Origin: Pseudomonadota bacterium
GTDB taxonomy: Bacteria > Pseudomonadota > Gammaproteobacteria > Burkholderiales > Burkholderiaceae_B
Length of the DNA: 18,753 bases
Direction: 5' to 3'
Assembly: GCA_023389535.1 (NCBI GenBank)
Contig: JAEWEH010000058.1
Span: 1 to 18,753, forward strand
The notes beneath the pieces were generated by a model. The model saw nothing but the letters and a program-made list of their open reading frames with translations, ran no database searches and was not told where the DNA came from. A program made the translations under genes and the position numbers. Each line of letters opens with the position of its first letter. The stretch's first letter is position 1. Below are positions 8,457-15,777 of the stretch, in pieces.

Positions 8457-8475
8457 GCCATGCATCGAACATGGC
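8457..8475. promoter_or_regulatory. GCCATG/CATGGC dyad upstream of the binding-protein gene
   Basis: Perfect 6-bp arms (8457-8462 and 8470-8475) around a 7-nt centre, 38-56 nt upstream of the binding-protein start. It could be an operator or a small hairpin in the leader. It lies between the gene and the MITE-like element. No function can be assigned from sequence alone. Confidence 0.3.
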
Positions 8476-8488
8476 CGTTGGCTCACTA

Positions 8489-8754
8489 GGGCCTGTTAAC
8501 GCTAAAAGGACATGCACACTGGCCGACTATGGGCGGGCAGGCTAGGCGCAAGCGAGGCGGCGTGGTTGCTCCACGCAAGGAGCTTGCAACAACGCATGCC
8601 CGCCCATAGCCGGCCAGCCCGAAGGGTGAGCGCGCAAATAGTCGCCCCTCTGCGTTGCGAATGCTCGCCGGGGGCCCGCCACGACTGCGCTTCGCGCCTT
8701 GATGGACAACTATTTGCGTGCTCATGTGTATGTCCTTTTAGCGTTAACAGGCCC
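8489..8754. mobile_element. MITE-like non-coding palindromic element, 266 bp
   Basis: The ends are near-perfect terminal inverted repeats: 8489-8518 and 8725-8754 match at 29 of 30 positions, starting GGGCCTGTTAACGCTAAAAG. It is flanked on both sides by TA, within CTAG, consistent with a TA or CTAG target duplication. GGGNCTGT-like ends and such targets occur in IS5-family (IS427 group) and IS630-type elements, but that assignment is inference. Inside are two more inverted repeats: 8519-8539 with 8597-8617 (20 of 21) and 8627-8642 with 8709-8724 (15 of 16). A CCCGAAGGG mini-hairpin lies at 8618-8626. No transposase or credible gene is present. It fills most of the 349-bp gap between the ATPase stop (12 bp from TA) and the binding-protein start. 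Confidence 0.8.
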
Positions 8755-8768
8755 TAGACACAGAGGCG

Positions 8769-9830
8769 TTACGGCGCCACCCGCAAGGCATCTTCCAAAA
8801 GAAACTGCAGCTCGACGTCCTCCCGGACTTTGAGCTCCCCGAGCTGCGCGCTCCGATGCTCCTGCACAAGCAGCAAAGAGCCGTCGCTTACCCGTACCCC
8901 ATACTGGACCGCGTTTCCAAGGAACAGGACCTCGTCGACGGTGCCGGAAAAGGTGACGCAGCCCGCCCTTCCCGCGCGCGCCCTCACGATTTTTTCCGGT
9001 CGCACGCTCAAGAATCTACTTTCCCATCCCCGCGTCGCCCCATGCTCTATCTGCGTGCCGGTCTCCACGATCCTGGAACTGCCGTCACCGTGTACATCCA
9101 GTCTGAGAATATTGGTCTTTCCAATGAACTCGGCCACATACCGCGAGTTCGGACGGTCGTATATCCCGCTGGGCGTATCCACCTGCCTGATTTTCCCGTC
9201 ACCCATGACGGCGACCCGGTCGGAAAGCACCAAAGCTTCCTCCTGGTCGTGCGTGACGAAAATAATCGTGCAGCCCAGCGCTGCGTGATAGCGCTTAATC
9301 TCCAACTGCATGGCCTGCCTCAGCTTCAGGTCCAGAGCCCCCAACGGTTCATCCATCAATAAAACGGGCGGCTCGGACACCACGGCGCGTGCAAACGCCA
9401 CACGCTGCTGCTGTCCGCCGGACAACTCCTTGGGCATGCGGCCGGCAAGCGCCGCAAGCTGCACCATTTCCAGCACAGCGCCTACCTTGTGCTGTATTTC
9501 CTTCCTGCCCATGCGCCTTAGCCGCAACGGGAAGGCCACGTTGTCGTAAACGTTCATATGCGGGAACAGGGTGTATCCCTGGAACACCATTCCCAAGCCC
9601 CGCCGCTCGGGCGGCAATGACAGGACGGAGCGGCCTCCGATAAGAATGTCCCCCCTGTCGGGTGAAATAAAACCGGCGAGCGCATTCAGCGCTGTGGTTT
9701 TCCCTGAGCCGCTGGGACCAAGCAGAGTCATGAATTCGCCGGGCTTGACCTCCAGGTCGAAGCCGACCAGCGCATCTACGCCGTTGTAGCTTTTGGCCAG
9801 ATTCTTAAAAACGATTCCCGCGCCTGCCAT
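8769..9830 (-). CDS. ABC transporter ATP-binding protein, PotA-type
   Basis: 353 residues from the chosen ATG. Walker A GPSGSGKT (about 38-45), Q-loop VFQGYTLFPH (about 82-91), signature LSGGQQQRVAFARA (about 136-149), Walker B LLMDEPLGALD (about 157-167) and the switch His in VTHDQEEA are all intact. A C-terminal TOBE-like regulatory domain follows after about residue 240. It energises the two permeases encoded downstream. The frame is open to an ATG at 9899, but that codon sits inside an operator-like palindrome. The ATG ending at 9830 has GGGAG at a suitable distance and begins the usual family sequence, so I prefer it. It is the first gene of the operon, divergent from the TetR gene, and is followed by the MITE-like insertion. 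Confidence 0.9.
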   Translation of the reverse strand: MAGAGIVFKNLAKSYNGVDALVGFDLEVKPGEFMTLLGPSGSGKTTALNALAGFISPDRGDILIGGRSVLSLPPERRGLGMVFQGYTLFPHMNVYDNVAFPLRLRRMGRKEIQHKVGAVLEMVQLAALAGRMPKELSGGQQQRVAFARAVVSEPPVLLMDEPLGALDLKLRQAMQLEIKRYHAALGCTIIFVTHDQEEALVLSDRVAVMGDGKIRQVDTPSGIYDRPNSRYVAEFIGKTNILRLDVHGDGSSRIVETGTQIEHGATRGWESRFLSVRPEKIVRARAGRAGCVTFSGTVDEVLFLGNAVQYGVRVSDGSLLLVQEHRSAQLGELKVREDVELQFLLEDALRVAP

Positions 9831-9866
9831 ACACAGCACTCCCGCTTTTTTGCCGCCCTTGTAAAT

Positions 9867-9900
9867 TGACACTAATGTCATAAATGACAATGACGTCATT
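9867..9900. promoter_or_regulatory. Overlapping TGACA/TGTCA dyads, likely TetR-family operator
   Basis: Three dyads follow one another between the ATPase and TetR genes: TGACA-4-TGTCA (9867-9880), TGTCAT-AA-ATGACA (9876-9889) and the perfect 12-bp AATGACGTCATT (9889-9900). They share half-sites. The position (37-70 nt upstream of the ATPase ATG and 79-112 nt upstream of the TetR ATG) suits control of both divergent transcripts. A further TCAG-TTGATG-CTGA dyad lies at 9902-9915. No convincing -35/-10 pair could be assigned. Binding by the adjacent regulator is inference. Confidence 0.55.
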
Positions 9901-9978
9901 ATCAGTTGATGCTGATATACTTGGCAAGTAAGGGATTACCTTAAGGAACTCGATTCAGGGAGCGCTCATAATCCAAGC

Positions 9979-10740
9979 ATGCAAACCAATGAGATAGAAG
10001 GTGTGCACCTGCCCACGCTGCTTAAGCAACGTGCGGAAAACTGCCAGGGTGCACCAAAGCGGATCCGGACGCGGCGCAAGCTACTTGCCGCGACGGCCGC
10101 CGTGATGGAACGGTCAGGATACGAAGGTTTGACGATAGATTCCGTAGTGAAGGAAGCCAAGGTGGCCCGGGGCACGTTCTATCTTTATTTTGCCGACAGA
10201 TCCATCGCAGCCATTGCCGTCACGCGGGCGTTCGCCGCTGTCATGCGCAAGCTGCGGCCACGCGGAGGCAGCAGGCTTCCCGCAGCCGAATCCATCTACC
10301 GGACCAATCTTTTCTACATCCTTAGCTTCTCGGTCAATAGCAGGCTTCTGGCGGGAAGAGAATCCTTGATGCGGGACTGTCCCCAGCTCATACGCAGAAG
10401 GGATGCGGTGAATATACGCTGGACCCAGACAGTGCTGCGCGACCTGTGCAACCGCAGCGGGGCGCCTCCGGAATTGCTCTCCAACCCGCAGGCAAGGCTT
10501 GCCATCCGGGCGGTCATATCCATGGCGGATGAGTTCCTCAGGGAGATCTATGTCTATAAAAGCCCCAGCCTGGTCAAGCTCGCACACAGCCCCGAACAGG
10601 TGGCCGAAGCACTGACTCAAGTCTGGCATCGGGCAGTGTTCGGCTGCGACCCGCCGGGGTGGACTCCAGAGAACGGGTTGCCGCTTGCAGGGGATATCAG
10701 TCGGGCCGCTATTCAAAAGCCATCTGTTGCAAGCCTATAA
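9979..10740 (+). CDS. TetR-family transcriptional regulator
   Basis: 253 residues. The N-terminal TetR DNA-binding domain is clear: RRKLLAATAAVMERSGYEGL (about 33-51), with the helix-turn-helix in TIDSVVKEAKVARGTFYLYF (about 52-71). The remainder is an all-helical ligand-binding domain without a recognisable signature. It is divergent from the ABC-ligase operon, so it probably represses that operon and itself through the dyads between them, with an imported acid or its CoA ester as a plausible inducer (inference). There is no good ribosome binding site at the proper distance from the ATG; AGGGAG is 18 nt away. The start is therefore less certain, and a GTG eight codons in is an alternative. 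The last 6 bp overlap the convergent hydrolase gene. Confidence 0.85.
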   Translation: MQTNEIEGVHLPTLLKQRAENCQGAPKRIRTRRKLLAATAAVMERSGYEGLTIDSVVKEAKVARGTFYLYFADRSIAAIAVTRAFAAVMRKLRPRGGSRLPAAESIYRTNLFYILSFSVNSRLLAGRESLMRDCPQLIRRRDAVNIRWTQTVLRDLCNRSGAPPELLSNPQARLAIRAVISMADEFLREIYVYKSPSLVKLAHSPEQVAEALTQVWHRAVFGCDPPGWTPENGLPLAGDISRAAIQKPSVASL

Positions 10741-11877
10741 ATTATCCGCCAGCCAGTCCGCAACGATGTTCGCCCCCACCTGGCGGTTGTCTTCCTGACA
10801 ATGCTCGCTGCCGCCTTCAAAGGTGGTCAACACCCTGAGCTGCTTGTTATGCGAGCCCACGGCATCGTACAAGCGTTCTGCGAACTCCAGCGGCACGATG
10901 CTGTCGTTTTCGCCATGAAGGCAGAAGAAGGGACACTGAATCTTTTCGGCGACGCCGCGCAGGTTGTATTGCTCCAGCTTTTTCATGCTGGCGTCCATGT
11001 CGGGCATGCCTAATACCCAAGGCAACTGGAAGCCCGGTGCGGAAAGCTTGGTGCCGCCGGATTCCATGATCTTGCGGCGCCGCACCCAGGATTCGTGATA
11101 GTCGAAATGCCCGCCCCAGGCAAGGCATGCGGCAAAGCGGCCGTCCATGGCGGCGGCACGAGGTGCGTAGTATCCGCCCATGGAAAATCCCATGACCGCC
11201 ATGCGCTGCGGGTCGACCTCGTCGCGGACGGCAAGATAATCGTAGGCCGCGCCGGCGGGTACCTCGTAGTCATACCGGCTGGGGATGCCTTGCAGTCTAA
11301 GGGCCTCGCCCTGGCCCGGGCCGTCGATGGCCAGGACGTGGATGCCGCGCTTGGCGATTTCCACCCCGCCAAACAACACACTCATCTCTTTTGCGTTATC
11401 CAGCCCGTCGAACATGACCACGGTGGGCGCCGGGCCCGACACATCGGCTTTGAGGAACCAGGCGGGCAAGGTGGTGTCTTCATAAGGCACCTCGACGCGT
11501 TCAATTTCGGGGTAACGGCGAGCGATACCTTTCTGGAAGCAGCGCAGGCAGTCCCGGTAGGTTTGCCATTTTCGTTCCGACGGCGCGATGAAGCGTTCGC
11601 CGCAAAAATAATAGATAGCCGCCCGCAGGTAGTACGCACCTGCCGTCAGTTGGTGGCCGAGCGCTTCTTCCTGGTCGCCGAATTGCTCGATGCGCTGCGC
11701 CATGGCCGTCCATTCGGACCACCAACGCTCGTTATCGCCCTCGTGGCCGCGCAACTTTTGGCCGATCTGGTCAATCTCGCTGATGGAAGCCGCCCCCCAC
11801 GCCGCCATCTCGATGCCGAACATCATGCCTTGCGACCACATATGGTTGTCGGGGAAATACGCAAACCAATGATTCAT
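10735..11877 (-). CDS. Alpha/beta hydrolase, 2,6-dihydroxypseudooxynicotine-hydrolase-like (paralogue 1)
   Basis: 380 residues: an N-terminal helical cap of about 130 residues, then an alpha/beta-hydrolase core. The nucleophile elbow is GFSMGGYY (Ser about 232). The acid is Asp325 in HGENDSIVP and the base is His359 in GSEHC. DGPGQG (about 185-190) and RYDYEVPAG (about 201-209) are shared with the neighbour. This architecture matches the DHPON hydrolase group (DUF1100/COG1073-type), whose nicotine-pathway member cleaves a C-C bond; others are esterases. No signal peptide, so cytoplasmic. An AAGGGA site lies 6-7 nt before the ATG. It is the last gene of the Bug-receptor operon. The substrate is unknown. 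Confidence 0.82.
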   Translation of the reverse strand: MNHWFAYFPDNHMWSQGMMFGIEMAAWGAASISEIDQIGQKLRGHEGDNERWWSEWTAMAQRIEQFGDQEEALGHQLTAGAYYLRAAIYYFCGERFIAPSERKWQTYRDCLRCFQKGIARRYPEIERVEVPYEDTTLPAWFLKADVSGPAPTVVMFDGLDNAKEMSVLFGGVEIAKRGIHVLAIDGPGQGEALRLQGIPSRYDYEVPAGAAYDYLAVRDEVDPQRMAVMGFSMGGYYAPRAAAMDGRFAACLAWGGHFDYHESWVRRRKIMESGGTKLSAPGFQLPWVLGMPDMDASMKKLEQYNLRGVAEKIQCPFFCLHGENDSIVPLEFAERLYDAVGSHNKQLRVLTTFEGGSEHCQEDNRQVGANIVADWLADNL

Positions 11878-12004
11878 TTTTTGTCCCTTCTGTGTTTAGC
11901 CAGCGCGACCGACCGCCGCGGTTTTACCTTGCCGACCAGAGCGCCAGGCCTGAAAGCCTGCCCTTTTTGTCCTGACCGGCTTGTTGCGGGCCGAAAGGCT
12001 GGCA

Positions 12005-13198
12005 TCAGCCCGGATAAAAGTCCAGAGCAGTCTGATCGATGTGGAAGACGTCCGCCAGCCAATCCAGCATCAGCTCCTGCCCCAGCGTGGGGTTGTCGTG
12101 CTGGCAGTGTTCGGCGCCGGTTTCTTCTTCGCTGGTCAGGCGCAAGGTGGCGTCTATGCCATGCTTGTTGGCGTAGTCATAGAGCTTGGTGACGGTTTCC
12201 ACACCCAGCACGTCATGCCCTCCGTGCAGTATCAGATAGGGACACTTCATGTTTTCCAGCACGCCTTCCAGCTTGAAAGGTTTGGCGATCTCTGTGGCCT
12301 CGGCCATGGTCTGCGCCCCAAACACCCACTTGATATGGCCGGCGAGCCCGTGGTTGTCGTCGCGCGCCTTCCAGCGTTCATGCACATCCCACATGGCGCC
12401 GTGCGAAATGCAAGCGGCAAGGCGAGGCTCCATGGCGCCGGCCCTGGCAGCGTAATAGCCTCCCAGGCTGGAGCCGCTGATGGCGATGCGAGTCGGGTCG
12501 ACGTCGGAACGCTTTTCCAGCCAGTCTATGCATTTGCCGATAGGCACTTCATAATCGTAGCGGGTGGGCAGTTTATGCCGGCGCAAAGTCCCGCCCTGGC
12601 CGGGCCCATCCACCAGCAGCACCGACATGCCGCGCTGCACGGCGCCGCGGCCGGTCATGAACCATAGTTCGTCTTTGTAGGAATCCAGCCCGCCCACGGA
12701 AATCAGTACGGGCTGGCGCGGCCCGCCATTGGCGGAGCGGATGAAGTAGGCCGGCATCGGCTTGCCTGGTTCGTAGGGGATGTCGACGACTTCGGCGGCC
12801 GGTGTCATGCGCGTAAAGCAATTGCGCGATGCTTCTTCCGCCCGCGTGTAGGCATCGAGGCGACGCGGGTCATCGGCCGCCAACCAGAACTCGGCCTCGC
12901 GATAGTAATTGGCCGCCCGAAGCCAGCAGTTCATGGCGGTGCGGACGTGTTTCTGCTGGATGGCATCGGCAGCCCTTGCGGCGTTACGATCCGCGATATG
13001 CATCCATTCCTTGTACCAGCTTTCCAGGTCGCCCGCGACCATGCGGCTGGCGGCCTGGAACACTTCACTGACCGCTCCGCCGCCTTCCTGGGTTTCGCCC
13101 AGCCCGCGCCGGAACTGGTAAGACATCCAGAAGTCGTCCGGCCAGTGATGCCAGCCAAACGGCTCGTAGCGCGGCGTGGTGGAACGAGTATCGTTCAT
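12005..13198 (-). CDS. Alpha/beta hydrolase, 2,6-dihydroxypseudooxynicotine-hydrolase-like (paralogue 2)
   Basis: 397 residues from the ATG ending at 13198, which has GAGGA at 8 nt. The frame continues to 13285, but that part overlaps the upstream receptor gene. It has the same helical cap plus alpha/beta core as its neighbour: SGSSLGGYY (nucleophile Ser about 244), LHGGHDVLG (Asp about 329) and GAEHCQHDN (His about 364), so the triad is complete. VDGPGQGGTLRRHKLPTRYD aligns closely with the downstream paralogue, indicating an old tandem duplication. It starts 20 bp after the receptor gene and is separated from the next hydrolase by 127 bp. The product is cytoplasmic. Two related hydrolases may act on successive intermediates or on different side chains. 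Confidence 0.82.
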   Translation of the reverse strand: MNDTRSTTPRYEPFGWHHWPDDFWMSYQFRRGLGETQEGGGAVSEVFQAASRMVAGDLESWYKEWMHIADRNAARAADAIQQKHVRTAMNCWLRAANYYREAEFWLAADDPRRLDAYTRAEEASRNCFTRMTPAAEVVDIPYEPGKPMPAYFIRSANGGPRQPVLISVGGLDSYKDELWFMTGRGAVQRGMSVLLVDGPGQGGTLRRHKLPTRYDYEVPIGKCIDWLEKRSDVDPTRIAISGSSLGGYYAARAGAMEPRLAACISHGAMWDVHERWKARDDNHGLAGHIKWVFGAQTMAEATEIAKPFKLEGVLENMKCPYLILHGGHDVLGVETVTKLYDYANKHGIDATLRLTSEEETGAEHCQHDNPTLGQELMLDWLADVFHIDQTALDFYPG

Positions 13199-13218
13199 GG
13201 CTGTGTCCTCTTTCCTTG

Positions 13219-14193
13219 CTATTTGCTGCCTTCCAGGCCCAGGCTGCGGATGATGTCGCCCCACTTCTTGTAGTCGGTTTCCCATGCCTTGCCGAAGTGA
13301 TCAGGCGTACCCGGCGAGCTATCCAGCCCCAGGGTCTTGGCCTGCTTGATGATGTCCGGATCCTTCATCGCCTTGTTGACCGCCTGATTTACTTTGTCGA
13401 TGGCTGCGGCCGGCGTGCCTTTGGGAGCGAAGAGCCCGAACCATCCCAGCGCGTCGTATCCCGGTATGGTTTCGCCCACTGTGGGAATGTCTGGCGCGGT
13501 CGGAGCGCGTTCCCGCCCGGTGACTGCGATGGCGTGCACGCGGCCGTCCTTTACCAGAGGATAGAGGCCGGAGAAACCGAAAATGGTCATTTCCACCCTG
13601 CCTGAGATAACGTCCGGAATGATCTGGCTGCTTCCCTTGTAGGGCACAAGGGTGTAGTCAAACCCCGCCTTCTGCCTCAGCAGCTCCAGGGCCAGATGTG
13701 GAAACCCGCCGGTGCCGTTGGCCGCCGCCCGCACCTTGCCCGGATTCTTCTTAGAGTAATCGATCAGTTCGGCCAGGGTCTTCGGCGCAAAGTCCTTGTT
13801 GGTGACGAACATCATGTAGTTGGTGTAAGCCATGGCCACCGGGACGAATTCTTTCCTGACGTCGATGGGCCACTTATTCACGTTCGGCGCCACTGCCATG
13901 CTGCCCATTTGGCCCATGACCAGCGTGTAGCCATCCGGCGCGGCCTGTGCCGTAGCCTGCAAGCCCACCAGGCCCGAAGCGCCGGGCTTGTTCTCTACAA
14001 CTATGGGTTGGCCAAGCTCTTCCGACATTTTCTGCCCCAGCGAGCGGGCAATGACGTCGGCGAGGTCGCCCGCCGGATAGGGGACAATGACTTGTATCGC
14101 CTTGTTGGGATAGTTTTGCGCCAGCGCCGCTGGCCCCCAGGCCATCGTGGCAAGCGCCACGGTCGCGACCAAGCCTTTCACAACATTGCTCAT
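13219..14193 (-). CDS. Bug/TctC-family periplasmic tricarboxylate-type solute receptor
   Basis: 324 residues with a signal peptide ending near AALA-QNYP (about residue 25). The mature protein begins NYPNKAIQVIVPYPAGDLADV, followed by VENKPGASGLVG and APDGYTLVMG, the classic Bug-family pattern that captures small carboxylates. The ATG ending at 14193 has GGAGG at 7 nt; an upstream in-frame ATG at 14217 lacks such a site. No tctA/tctB membrane genes accompany it, which is common for the many orphan Bug receptors of Alcaligenaceae. Being first in an operon with two hydrolases suggests that it binds their substrate, either for uptake through a shared membrane component or for sensing. Confidence 0.9.
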   Translation of the reverse strand: MSNVVKGLVATVALATMAWGPAALAQNYPNKAIQVIVPYPAGDLADVIARSLGQKMSEELGQPIVVENKPGASGLVGLQATAQAAPDGYTLVMGQMGSMAVAPNVNKWPIDVRKEFVPVAMAYTNYMMFVTNKDFAPKTLAELIDYSKKNPGKVRAAANGTGGFPHLALELLRQKAGFDYTLVPYKGSSQIIPDVISGRVEMTIFGFSGLYPLVKDGRVHAIAVTGRERAPTAPDIPTVGETIPGYDALGWFGLFAPKGTPAAAIDKVNQAVNKAMKDPDIIKQAKTLGLDSSPGTPDHFGKAWETDYKKWGDIIRSLGLEGSK

Positions 14194-14233
14194 GATGATG
14201 CCTCCGAACGAAACCATTCAGAACCGCCATTGC

Positions 14234-14255
14234 TTCCGCGATTAATCGTACGGAA
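14234..14255. promoter_or_regulatory. TTCCG...CGGAA dyad around CGATTAATCG
   Basis: A perfect 10-bp palindrome CGATTAATCG (14239-14248) lies between TTCCG (14234-14238) and CGGAA (14251-14255). It is about 41-62 nt upstream of the receptor start, a position suitable for promoter control of that operon. A regulator binding here is inference. Confidence 0.35.
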
Positions 14256-14303
14256 CCATGGCCCTTGCCATCCTCGTTCATCCTAGCACCGCGTCGAACG
14301 TCC

Positions 14304-14327
14304 GGAAAAAAGAGCATTGTTTTTTCC
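14304..14327. promoter_or_regulatory. GGAAAAAA / TTTTTTCC inverted repeat, candidate IclR operator
   Basis: Perfect 8-bp arms (14304-14311 and 14320-14327) around an 8-nt centre lie between the divergent receptor operon and the IclR gene, 53-76 nt upstream of the TTG start. IclR-family regulators usually bind such intergenic dyads and control both directions. A second, less perfect A/T-rich pair follows (TTTTT at 14321-14325 and GAGAAAAA at about 14336-14343). It could alternatively be a short bidirectional hairpin. Confidence 0.45.
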
Positions 14328-14379
14328 CAATAAATGAGAAAAACTAGGGTAAGCCTTATGGATCTCAGGAGGTGGGGAA

Positions 14380-15177
14380 TTGGCAAGCTCAGCTAAGACG
14401 GTGGCCAAGGCCATCGAACTTCTTCGGTTTGTGGCATCCAGCAAAGCCCGCAATCTCCGGCTTATAGATATTGCGGAAATGACGGCGCTTGATAAATCCA
14501 CGACCCATCGTTTATTGCAGCGCCTGGAACGAGAACGCATGCTGGTGCGCGACCCCTGGCAGCGCGGCTACCGCCTGGGGCCTTTATTGTACGAACTGGG
14601 GCTTGCGGCCTTGCCCGAGACGAATTTGCGTGAACTGTCCGAGCCGGCGTTGCGCCGGCTTGCCGAAACCACCGGCGACATGGCCTTTCTGATTGTCCGC
14701 AGCGGCTATGAAACGGTCTGCCTGAATCGCATTGCCGGCGGCTTCGAAATCCAGACCATGACCCGGACCCTTGGGGATCGCCACCCATTAGGCATAGGGG
14801 CCGGCGGGCTGGCGTTGCTGGCTGCGATGGCGGATAACGAGGTGCGGCTTGCCCTGGAAGCCGTCGCTCCGCAACTGCCTCGCTATTGCCTCACGGAGAG
14901 CGAACTGCGGGAACGCATCCATGCGGCGCGAGAAACAGGATACAGCCTGGATCAGGGCGCCAGCGCGTCAGGCATCACTGCCATAGGACGTGCCATACGC
15001 GCCCCCACCGGGAATCCGTTTGCCGCGACGTTCGTGGCAACGATCAGCAGCCGGATGGAAGGCGCCAGGCAGACCTATATTGACAGGCAATTGACTGCGT
15101 GCGTGAAGGAGATCGAACGCGGTGTGGGCCTTCGACCGCAGCAAGCCCCCGGCTACGGCAGATCCAGCATGGCCTGA
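14380..15177 (+). CDS. IclR-family transcriptional regulator (TTG start)
   Basis: 265 residues. The N-terminal winged helix (TVAKAIELLRFVASS, then IDIAEMTALDKSTTHRLLQR, about 7-50) and the GYRLGPLLYELG linker are typical. The C-terminal effector domain has the GGLALLAAM and SGITAIGRAIRAPTG motifs. A perfect AGGAGG lies 7 nt before a TTG that fits the family N terminus, and no in-frame ATG is better, so TTG is the probable start. It is divergent from the Bug-hydrolase operon and most likely controls it (inference from position). The 3' end overlaps the convergent PaiB-like gene by 25 bp. Confidence 0.88.
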   Translation: MASSAKTVAKAIELLRFVASSKARNLRLIDIAEMTALDKSTTHRLLQRLERERMLVRDPWQRGYRLGPLLYELGLAALPETNLRELSEPALRRLAETTGDMAFLIVRSGYETVCLNRIAGGFEIQTMTRTLGDRHPLGIGAGGLALLAAMADNEVRLALEAVAPQLPRYCLTESELRERIHAARETGYSLDQGASASGITAIGRAIRAPTGNPFAATFVATISSRMEGARQTYIDRQLTACVKEIERGVGLRPQQAPGYGRSSMA

Positions 15178-15776
15178 CCCAGGGCGGTATCGCCTTGTTC
15201 GATCAAGGCCCGCCCTGCGCCGATCCTGTCGCGGCTTTCCTTGTTCTGGCTGAGCTTGAACTTTCCTTCCAGCCGGGTGACGTGGACTTCGATGCCGACG
15301 ATGGCCTGCAGCATACTGTCGATGTAGCCGGCCGGAGCATCGGTCATTTTCCAGGGCTGGGGCTGGTTGGCTTCGTGGGTGCGTGTCAGGCGGGCGACCA
15401 GGCCGCGCACGAATCTTTCGTCATCGCGTACAGTCAGTGTGCCGTGAGCGTGGACGACTTTGTAATTCCAGGTGGGCACTTGCTTATGCGACTCGTGCTT
15501 GCTGGGATACCAATTGGGGGATATATAAGCGTGTTCAGCCCTGAACACCACCAGCACCGGATCGCCGTTCTGCATTTCCTGCCAAATGGGGTTATTGCGC
15601 GCGACGTGGGCACGCAAGATCCCATGTTCGCCGGCCTGCAGATCGAATTCGAAAGGTAAATGGTTGGCATCCAGGCCACCTGCGCTGTGCGTCACCAATA
15701 TGCCCAGGGGGTGTTGGGCGATAAGCTGGTGTAGCGCTTCAGGCCTGCTTGCTTCGAAATGGACGGGCGTATACAT
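15153..15776 (-). CDS. PaiB-like FMN-binding protein (annotated as negative transcriptional regulator)
   Basis: 207 residues from the ATG ending at 15776, the usual size of PaiB-like split-barrel proteins. Recognisable segments are HPLGILVTH, NHLPFEFD, NNPIWQEM, VVFRAEHAYISPNWYPSK and VPTWNYKVVHAHG. Family members bind FMN; the regulatory label comes from Bacillus PaiB and is not proven for most homologues. No DNA-binding domain is visible. The ATG has GGAAG at about 5 nt, and that site lies inside an inverted repeat. An upstream extension of the frame to 15812 is less likely. It overlaps the end of the IclR gene by 25 bp on the opposite strand. Confidence 0.85.
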   Translation of the reverse strand: MYTPVHFEASRPEALHQLIAQHPLGILVTHSAGGLDANHLPFEFDLQAGEHGILRAHVARNNPIWQEMQNGDPVLVVFRAEHAYISPNWYPSKHESHKQVPTWNYKVVHAHGTLTVRDDERFVRGLVARLTRTHEANQPQPWKMTDAPAGYIDSMLQAIVGIEVHVTRLEGKFKLSQNKESRDRIGAGRALIEQGDTALGQAMLDLP

Positions 15777-15777
15777 G

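Noticed and set aside
8486..8757. Open frames of about 80 codons on both strands inside the palindromic element
   Set aside because: They read through the inverted repeats, have similar ends because of the symmetry, and show no protein-family pattern. The element is better explained as non-coding.
9831..9899. N-terminal extension of the ABC ATPase to an ATG at 9899
   Set aside because: That ATG lies inside a perfect palindrome. The extra residues do not look like family sequence, and the ATG at 9830 has a proper ribosome binding site.
11095..12192. Long open frame (365 codons) on the plus strand opposite the two hydrolases
   Set aside because: It is antisense to two well-supported hydrolase genes with complete catalytic triads and good ribosome binding sites. 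Its translation looks like a GC-rich shadow without family motifs.
13199..13285. N-terminal extension of the second hydrolase
   Set aside because: It overlaps the 3' end of the receptor gene. GAGGA sits 8 nt before the internal ATG at 13198, and the extension is not family-like.
14358..14396. Twelve-codon leader peptide starting at ATG 14358 before the IclR gene
   Set aside because: It has no ribosome binding site of its own, and the AGGAGG lies inside it and serves the TTG start. No attenuator structure is associated with it.
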